Part shown: in pieces, positions 12,280 through 16,271 of the stretch
Numbering within the stretch: the stretch's first letter is position 1
Layout of the letters: every line of letters starts with the position of its first letter
Assembly (NCBI GenBank): GCA_937927845.1
Contig: CALFXE010000097.1
Location: forward strand, 1 to 16,271
Direction of reading: 5' to 3'
DNA: 16,271 bases
DNA from: an uncultured Paludibacter sp.
Lineage (GTDB): Bacteria > Bacteroidota > Bacteroidia > Bacteroidales > Paludibacteraceae
Made by a program: the position numbers and the translations under genes
Notes under the pieces: generated by a model
Database searches by the model: none
Seen by the model: the letters and a program-made list of their open reading frames with translations, nothing else
Told to the model about the DNA's origin: nothing

Positions 12280-12852
12280 TCAGTTAATTCCTAATAAGCA
12301 ATAGCACCATTCTACCGGATTGAGGAATCGTTTTCCTTTCCTCACTTCATAATGCAGGTGGCAGCCTGTGGATAGCCCTGTATTGCCTACACAGGCAATT
12401 TGTTGGGCAATCCGTACCGTATCGCCTACATTGACCATTGTTTTACTCAAATGCGCATAGAATGAACGTAACTCACCTGAATGCTGAATTTCTATAAAAT
12501 ATCCGTATCCCGAACAGTATCCTTTACGGATTACAACACCATTTCCTGTGGCATATACTGTCGTACCCTTAGCTTTCGGAATATCAATTCCTGTATAAAA
12601 TTGTTGCACTTTGGTTATTGGATGTTTCCGCCACCCGAAGCCTGAAGAAATACGTCCTGTATTTCTAATCGGAAAGATTATTGGATAATCGGAAAGTTCG
12701 TCAATGCTCATCTGTAATGAATCGGCTATCAGTCGGAACTCTTTTACAGAATAAACCTTTTCCGTAAGTCTTTCTATTTCCGCATTTCGGGTTTGCTGTC
12801 CCGATACCAGCAAATAGAGCAAAGCAATAAAAAACGTGATACTGTATTTCAT
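12280..12852 (-). CDS. M23-family peptidase of a conjugative element, altered zinc site
   Basis: The start MKYSITFFIALLYLLVSGQQ at 12850-12852 gives a signal peptide and a 190-aa product. The M23 (LytM/lysostaphin) domain runs from GRISSGFGWRKHP (about 67) to the end: TGIDI, YATGNGVVIRKGYCSGYGYFIEI, SFYAHLS, VGDTV, VGNTGLSTG, CHLHYEVR. Such peptidases open peptidoglycan for the conjugation apparatus and lie beside traQ in CTnDOT-like elements. The first zinc ligand, normally His in HxxxD, is Tyr86 (YTGID), a single C-to-T change from CAT to TAT. D90 and the HLH motif (165-167) remain, so the enzyme may be inactive. Its upstream partner traQ is truncated and no promoter is visible, which also fits a decaying gene. 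Confidence 0.85.
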   Translation of the reverse strand: MKYSITFFIALLYLLVSGQQTRNAEIERLTEKVYSVKEFRLIADSLQMSIDELSDYPIIFPIRNTGRISSGFGWRKHPITKVQQFYTGIDIPKAKGTTVYATGNGVVIRKGYCSGYGYFIEIQHSGELRSFYAHLSKTMVNVGDTVRIAQQIACVGNTGLSTGCHLHYEVRKGKRFLNPVEWCYCLLGIN

Positions 12853-12873
12853 AGTCAATTGATAAATACGATA

Positions 12874-12897
12874 AGCGTCCGAATTACTCCGGACGCT
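12874..12897. other. Perfect hairpin between traQ and the M23 gene
   Basis: AGCGTCCG (12874-12881) pairs with CGGACGCT (12890-12897) around an 8-base loop. On the minus strand it lies between the traQ stop and the M23 start and has no U-run. It may be a translational control or RNA-processing hairpin. Confidence 0.5.
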
Positions 12898-12903
12898 CAC
12901 TAG

Positions 12904-13230
12904 CTATTCCTCATCTTCCGTTTCGCTACTACCCCCGTCGTCATTCTGCCAACTGAAAGTCCTTTGCACCACCTGCCCGAAATTATCTTCGATATACACG
13001 TCGATAACCTGTTGGTTGACACAATGCGAAGTGTAATAGAGTCTGAAAGTAGTCTTGTCCAATGGGTACAAGTCATTCGGCAAGAAAACCGTTCCGTCAT
13101 CCATTTTCAGTTCGCCCACTCCGTCAGGTTGAAAATATCGGATAAAGAACCGTGCCTGCTCATAGTTCCCTTCTTTTACCAATTGGCAGCGGATTTCCGC
13201 AGTTTCGCCCTGAACGATTTTTTTCTGCAT
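12904..13230 (-). pseudogene. traQ: traQ (DUF3872) of a CTnDOT-like element, 5'-truncated
   Basis: The 108 residues contain the family core GETAEIRCQLVKEGNY, RFFIRYFQPDGVGELKMDDG, TVFLPNDLYPLDKTTFRLYYTSHC and DVYIEDNFGQVVQRTFSW. TraQ is a conjugal transfer protein of Bacteroides conjugative transposons, normally with an N-terminal membrane/signal segment before the (V)PxxI-x-GET stretch. That segment is missing. The frame now begins MQKKIVQGET, and the next bases upstream (from 13231) belong to a methylase/helicase gene on the other strand. The junction is therefore a rearrangement breakpoint. An acidic tail SSETEDEE extends the usual C-terminus. It is followed by the M23 gene, the ancestral order in such elements. 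Confidence 0.82.
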
Positions 13231-13821
13231 AATACCTCTCCCGATATTACCAAGAAAGTCAAAAAGATAATTGACGGGGAAATGAAAGAGGTTAAGGTGC
13301 GTGACGCCGAATCCATACAGCTTGCCAATTCCAAGATTTACGAAATGCGCAATGATTTTACAGATTGGTTGAACGGATAGTCGCAGGAGTTCAAAGACCG
13401 GTTAGCTGATAAATACAACCGCACTTTTAAATGTTTCGTCCGTCCAGATTACGACGGCAGCCACCTAGAGTTTCCTGGATTAGACTTGAAAGGTTTAGGG
13501 ATTTCCGATTTATACAAGAGCCAAAAGGATGCTGTTTGGCTTGACAAACTCAACGGCGGTGGAATAATCAACCACGAGGTGGGCGGTGGTAAAACCTTGA
13601 TTATGTGTGTAAGCGCCTACGAGAAAAAACGTTTGGGGTTGGTAAATAAGCCGCTTATCATGGCTCTGAAAGCCAATGTACACGAGATTGCCCAAACATT
13701 TTGTACGGCTTATCCCAAAGAAGAAATCAAAGGAACATTGGATGATAGGTTTGCTATGGCTTCCGCAGGTAGTCCGCCAAAGGTGGAGAGGAAAGAAGAT
13801 TCAAAAGGAATTAAACTGTAA
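13231..13821 (+). pseudogene. Fragment of conjugative-element N-6 methylase/helicase
   Basis: Reading in one frame: SPDITKKVKKIIDGEMKEVKV, then VRDAESIQLANSKIYEMRNDF, then TDWLNG, TAG (13378-13380), SQEFKDRLADKYNRTF, CFVRPDYDGSHLEFPGL, KGLGISDLYKSQKDAVW and NGGGIINHEVGGGKTLIM. This is the region around helicase motif I (GGGKT) of the very large (about 1,900 aa) DNA methylase/SNF2-like proteins of Bacteroides conjugative elements. Both ends are missing and a TAG replaces a Gln codon. Beyond AQTFCTAYP the text changes to KEEIKGTLDDRFAMASAGSPPKVERKEDSKGIKL. This may be a deletion joining the helicase core to the C-terminal tail (low confidence). Confidence 0.85.
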
Positions 13822-13824
13822 AAT

Positions 13825-13862
13825 AAATGGCGATTGGATTGAATTCCTAATCGCCATTTACA
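13825..13862. terminator. Bidirectional terminator between helicase remnant and AbiE toxin
   Basis: AAATGGCGATT (13825-13835) pairs perfectly with AATCGCCATTT (13849-13859), 11 bp, with a T-rich plus-strand exit. It separates convergent reading frames. Confidence 0.85.
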
Positions 13863-13865
13863 TTT

Positions 13866-14945
13866 TTATTTTTCGTCGCTAACATTCGACACTATTTCCG
13901 ATAATTGATATAAATAAAAAAACGCTTCCGGATTTGACTTCTTCAATTTATTCAACTTGTTGTTTATCGGTTCTTTTATTAGCCAATCTTTCATTTCAAG
14001 CACTTTTTCGGCATCGTATTTCTTAATCTCCTTTTGCCTATATTTTATTACGGCAGCCACATATGCAGCTTTTGCGGCATAAGTAATGGCTTTTTCAAGG
14101 TGAAACGCTTCTGAATAAATAAAACCTTTCACTTGCACTATGCCTTTAGAGAGAATGACAAAGTCCGCTTTACCATGATTGCCCCGTAAGCATATCTCCA
14201 ATGAATTATCAATAATATCATCAAGCACGTCAGAAGCCGTACATACATTCCCTCTATATTGTATTTCCGTATCAGCAAATGAGGAAAATACAGAGGAAAT
14301 TATTTCAGGATTATCAGCATGATCGCACAAACAGCCTATATCGTACATTTGCTTGATAATTTCCATACCCATTTCCTTATCTCCTTTCTTATATGGTATG
14401 CCAGTTGTGTTGGGAGCAAAAGCTGTCAGTTTATCCCCAAGTATATTGTTAAAATCAGGAATCCTAACTGATACTGCAGTTCCGTCTAATTCTATAAATT
14501 GGCTGTCAATCGGCACTTCAATAATATTCTGATAATGTATTTGTTCTTTCAAAATATCTAATAACACATAAGACTCCTTTTCCTCAATAACGGACTGAAA
14601 AAACAGTTTGTAATGTACTTTATCTATTTGAGTATTTACTTTACGTGGTTGCTCTTCAAACTTTGTAAAACCATAGTCCTTACAGACTTTTTCCAATATA
14701 CTATCGAACTTTACGTCCTTATCAGGTACGATAATATCAATATCAATGGATAGGCGTTTCCCAGAGTAGAACAATAGCATTAATGCCGTGCCTCCTTTGA
14801 AAATAAAATTCAAATCGGACTTTGCGAGACCTTCCAGCAACATTAATGCCCTGACAACTTTCTCAACAAGTATTTTGTCGCTTGCTTTTGTGGATTTCGC
14901 AATTGCTTCAATCCATTCTTTGGATATACATTCAGTCTTAATCAC
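13866..14945 (-). CDS. abiEii: AbiEii-type nucleotidyltransferase toxin
   Basis: The 359-aa product has the nucleotidyltransferase core of AbiEii/AbiGii toxins: FIFKGGTALMLLF (GGT at 51-53) followed by SGKRLSIDIDIIV (S66, D68, D70). These are the GG(T/S) and DxD motifs that bind nucleotide and metal. A later basic helical region (residues 290-340) includes AAYVAAVIKYRQKEIKKYD. AbiEii toxins act as nucleotidyltransferases, shown for relatives to add nucleotides to tRNA, causing growth arrest during phage infection (established for the family). The gene follows the AbiEi antitoxin after 29 bases, and a candidate operator half-covers that gap. Full length, no lesions seen. Confidence 0.9.
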   Translation of the reverse strand: MIKTECISKEWIEAIAKSTKASDKILVEKVVRALMLLEGLAKSDLNFIFKGGTALMLLFYSGKRLSIDIDIIVPDKDVKFDSILEKVCKDYGFTKFEEQPRKVNTQIDKVHYKLFFQSVIEEKESYVLLDILKEQIHYQNIIEVPIDSQFIELDGTAVSVRIPDFNNILGDKLTAFAPNTTGIPYKKGDKEMGMEIIKQMYDIGCLCDHADNPEIISSVFSSFADTEIQYRGNVCTASDVLDDIIDNSLEICLRGNHGKADFVILSKGIVQVKGFIYSEAFHLEKAITYAAKAAYVAAVIKYRQKEIKKYDAEKVLEMKDWLIKEPINNKLNKLKKSNPEAFFYLYQLSEIVSNVSDEK

Positions 14946-14950
14946 ATTTT

Positions 14951-14991
14951 CAAATTTACGTCAATTTATGCGATTTATTGACTATTTATAG
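14951..14991. promoter_or_regulatory. Second AbiEi-type operator, between antitoxin and toxin genes
   Basis: CAAATTTACGTCAAT (14951-14965) is identical to the left half-site upstream of the antitoxin gene. After 11 bases comes ATTGAC followed by a degenerate remainder (14977-14991), the same spacing as the upstream operator. It overlaps the antitoxin stop codon and lies just before the toxin start, so it could set the toxin level separately (inference). Confidence 0.6.
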
Positions 14992-15694
14992 TTTCCAGTA
15001 TCCTGCTAATCTCTTCCCTCTTATGTTTGCGTCCAGCATATCTGAGCATTGTGCTTTGGTTGATTGTGTATTTTTGAGAAGCGGTGCGTATAATCGTGTA
15101 TATTTCGTTTCCTTGAAAGGATATTAGTTCTTTGTCTGTTGCTAAATCTACTAACATTTTTTCGAGTGTAGCCATATAACAATTTTTGATTTCTTGTATC
15201 GGAGAATCCGATATTAATGGACGAACAAAGATTGAATTATTGAAATCCGATAAATCTCCATAGAGATTGCTAATTAGCATAACCTTTGAATGTTGCTCCT
15301 TCAGAGCGTAATACACACTATCTAATGCGTCTTTCTCCACGTCCACAAATAGAATATTGAAATTAATTAAATGTTGAGAAAAATAATTGACATACAACAA
15401 TTCCCACTGGCAATAATTTATAAATGGAAATTGTTTGTTTATTAACTGACTAATCGACTTTATCTTATTAGGAATTTTAGGAACAAATATTTCTGTTTTC
15501 CCAAAACAGTATAAGCCTTTACCTACCCTTTGAAGTATGCCATCCTGAACAAGAGTATGTACACGCCAATTTATGGTTGTTTGAAGAACAGCAGGTTCTG
15601 TCCTCTTATAGAAAGTAGTAATATCTTTTAATTCAATGATATTCTTACCTTCAAATTCTTTTCGTAGTTCATCTATATTCGTCTTTTTACTCAT
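14975..15694 (-). CDS. abiEi: AbiEi-type antitoxin / transcriptional autorepressor
   Basis: The start MSKKTNIDELRKEF at 15692-15694 is chosen because the upstream ATG (15718) lies inside the -7 box. A GAAGAA sequence sits a few bases before the chosen ATG. The 239-aa protein has an N-terminal winged helix (about 5-68: IIELKDITTFYKRTEPAVLQTTINWRVHTLVQDGILQRVGKGLYCFG). It is followed by the AbiEi-like C-terminal domain (LYVNYFSQHLINFNILFVDVEKDALDSVYYALKE, MATLEKMLVDLATDKELISFQGNEIYTII). In type IV AbiE systems the antitoxin represses the operon by binding inverted repeats, and counteracts the toxin without a stable complex (known for the family). Inverted repeats of the right kind lie upstream. 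Confidence 0.88.
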   Translation of the reverse strand: MSKKTNIDELRKEFEGKNIIELKDITTFYKRTEPAVLQTTINWRVHTLVQDGILQRVGKGLYCFGKTEIFVPKIPNKIKSISQLINKQFPFINYCQWELLYVNYFSQHLINFNILFVDVEKDALDSVYYALKEQHSKVMLISNLYGDLSDFNNSIFVRPLISDSPIQEIKNCYMATLEKMLVDLATDKELISFQGNEIYTIIRTASQKYTINQSTMLRYAGRKHKREEISRILETINSQ

Positions 15695-15715
15695 GTTTCT
15701 TCGGCTTATTTTCCG

Positions 15716-15723
15716 CAAAGATA
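15716..15723 (-). promoter_or_regulatory. -7 box of the abiE operon
   Basis: The minus strand reads TATCTTTG, an exact match, placing the start near 15709 and leaving a leader of about 15 bases. No TTTG lies at the right distance upstream. The region just upstream is occupied by the operator half-site. Confidence 0.65.
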
Positions 15724-15725
15724 AT

Positions 15726-15766
15726 CAAATTTACGTCAATATCTCTATTTTATTGACACAAATTTG
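15726..15766. promoter_or_regulatory. AbiEi operator upstream of the antitoxin gene
   Basis: CAAATTTACGTCAAT (15726-15740) and ATTGACACAAATTTG (15752-15766) form an inverted repeat with 13 of 15 matching positions and an 11-base spacer. It lies directly upstream of the -7 box, across the promoter spacer and -33 region. Binding there would block RNA polymerase. Confidence 0.7.
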
Positions 15767-15769
15767 AAA

Positions 15770-15808
15770 AATAAAGCCCGTGCCTGTCATCACGACGGTA
15801 CTGGCTTT
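15770..15808 (-). terminator. Possible minus-strand terminator upstream of abiE
   Basis: AAAGCC (15773-15778) can pair with GGCTTT (15803-15808), with inner CGTG/CACG pairing and a bulge. On the minus strand the stem is followed by ATTTTTC. It would insulate abiE from transcription entering from the right. Confidence 0.4.
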
Positions 15809-15877
15809 CTGTTTAATCACCAAAAATTTCTAAAAATGAATTACAATGATATAAAGTAGCCCTCACAGGTAGACTGA

Positions 15878-16225
15878 CAAGATTTTTGGATGTCAGTAGA
15901 TGAAGGGATTGAAATATGCGACAAGTATTATCAGGCAAAAAACTGGGAAATACCGAGAAGAATTGTAATTGTCCGTGAAAAAATAGAACAGCGTCCTAAA
16001 GCAGCAGGTAGAATGTCAAGCCTTTTCCCTGAAGATGAAATTCATAGAAATTATCGTTATTCTGCTTACATTACTGATCAGGAACAATCAGCAACAGATG
16101 TTTGGAGAACATACAGGAACAGAGGCGATGCCGAGAACAGAATTAAAGAACTCAAAGCTGATTTTGGAACTGAAAGTTTCAATCTAAAAGAGTTTTATCC
16201 AACTGAAGCAGCTCTTATTTCCTGA
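15878..16225 (+). pseudogene. IS1380-family transposase fragment
   Basis: The frame reads FWMSVDEGIEICDKYYQAKN, later REKIEQRPKAAGR, DEIHRNYRYSAYITDQEQSATD and VWRTYRNRGDAENRIKELKADFG. The last part contains the Y-x2-R-x3-E-x6-K signature of IS4-group DDE transposases in its IS1380 form. About 115 of the usual 420-430 residues remain. The 5' part is absent (frame begins after a TGA at 15875-15877). At the 3' end the conserved AALI is followed by S and a stop instead of the expected FAML continuation. Neither insertion-sequence end could be found, so it is an immobile relic. Confidence 0.85.
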
Positions 16226-16271
16226 CTTTGTCAATGCGACACCTTTTTAAGTTTCGCACCAAAAATCACCT

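Noticed and set aside
12964..13380. A 138-aa plus-strand open frame as one gene
   Set aside because: The first 89 codons are antisense to traQ; only the part from 13231 is a real (broken) coding remnant.
16226..16271. Insertion-sequence end at the window edge
   Set aside because: No inverted repeat partner or target duplication could be found, and the window stops too soon to judge.

Overview
The window looks like a Bacteroidales (Bacteroides/Parabacteroides-type) chromosome segment. Evidence: several promoters match the Bacteroidetes consensus exactly (TTTG-N19-TAnnTTTG); the genes are AT-rich with few Shine-Dalgarno sites; and it carries families typical of Bacteroidales mobile DNA (DUF3853, RepA-like AAA_25 ATPase, TraQ/DUF3872, DUF3873, an N-6 methylase/helicase, IS1380). 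Family names come from sequence recognition, not from a database search.

Region 1 (1-1458) is host chromosome: two co-directional secreted thiol-redox genes (TlpA-like thioredoxin and a peroxiredoxin-like protein), then a tRNA-Asp(GTC) with its own promoter.

Region 2 (1413-9069) is a complete 7.6-kb element integrated into the 3' half of tRNA-Asp. It is bounded by 46-bp perfect direct repeats (attL 1413-1458, attR 9024-9069). From attR inward, on the minus strand, it reads: tyrosine integrase, an unknown 249-aa gene, DUF3853 helix-turn-helix regulator/excisionase candidate, RepA-like helicase ATPase, an iteron-rich AT-rich origin candidate, a 92-aa unknown, a terminase-small-subunit-like 101-aa gene, then four cargo genes for lipoproteins, an outer-membrane beta-barrel and a small membrane protein. 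No relaxase or conjugation gene is present. The layout (int, regulator, rep, iteron ori, TerS-like gene, cargo) resembles phage-inducible chromosomal islands, so a small Bacteroidales phage satellite is a serious hypothesis. The cargo is flanked by 121-bp ungapped diverged direct repeats of the TerS-like gene's 3' end.

Region 3 (9070-13860) is the wreck of a CTnDOT-like conjugative element: a C-terminal gene scrap, a doubly broken DUF3873 gene, a 5'-truncated traQ, an M23 peptidase with a lost zinc ligand, and a fragment of the big methylase/helicase. Inside it sits an intact, separately promoted two-gene operon, a SIR2-domain protein plus a three-TM membrane protein, which is a candidate anti-phage defence system of a type I do not recognise.

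Region 4 (13866-15766) is an intact AbiE-type toxin-antitoxin pair with two similarly spaced inverted-repeat operators, one at the promoter and one between the genes. The window ends in an IS1380-family transposase fragment truncated at both ends (15878-16225). Overall, regions 3-4 form a defence cluster built on a decaying conjugative element, next to a tRNA-borne satellite-like element.
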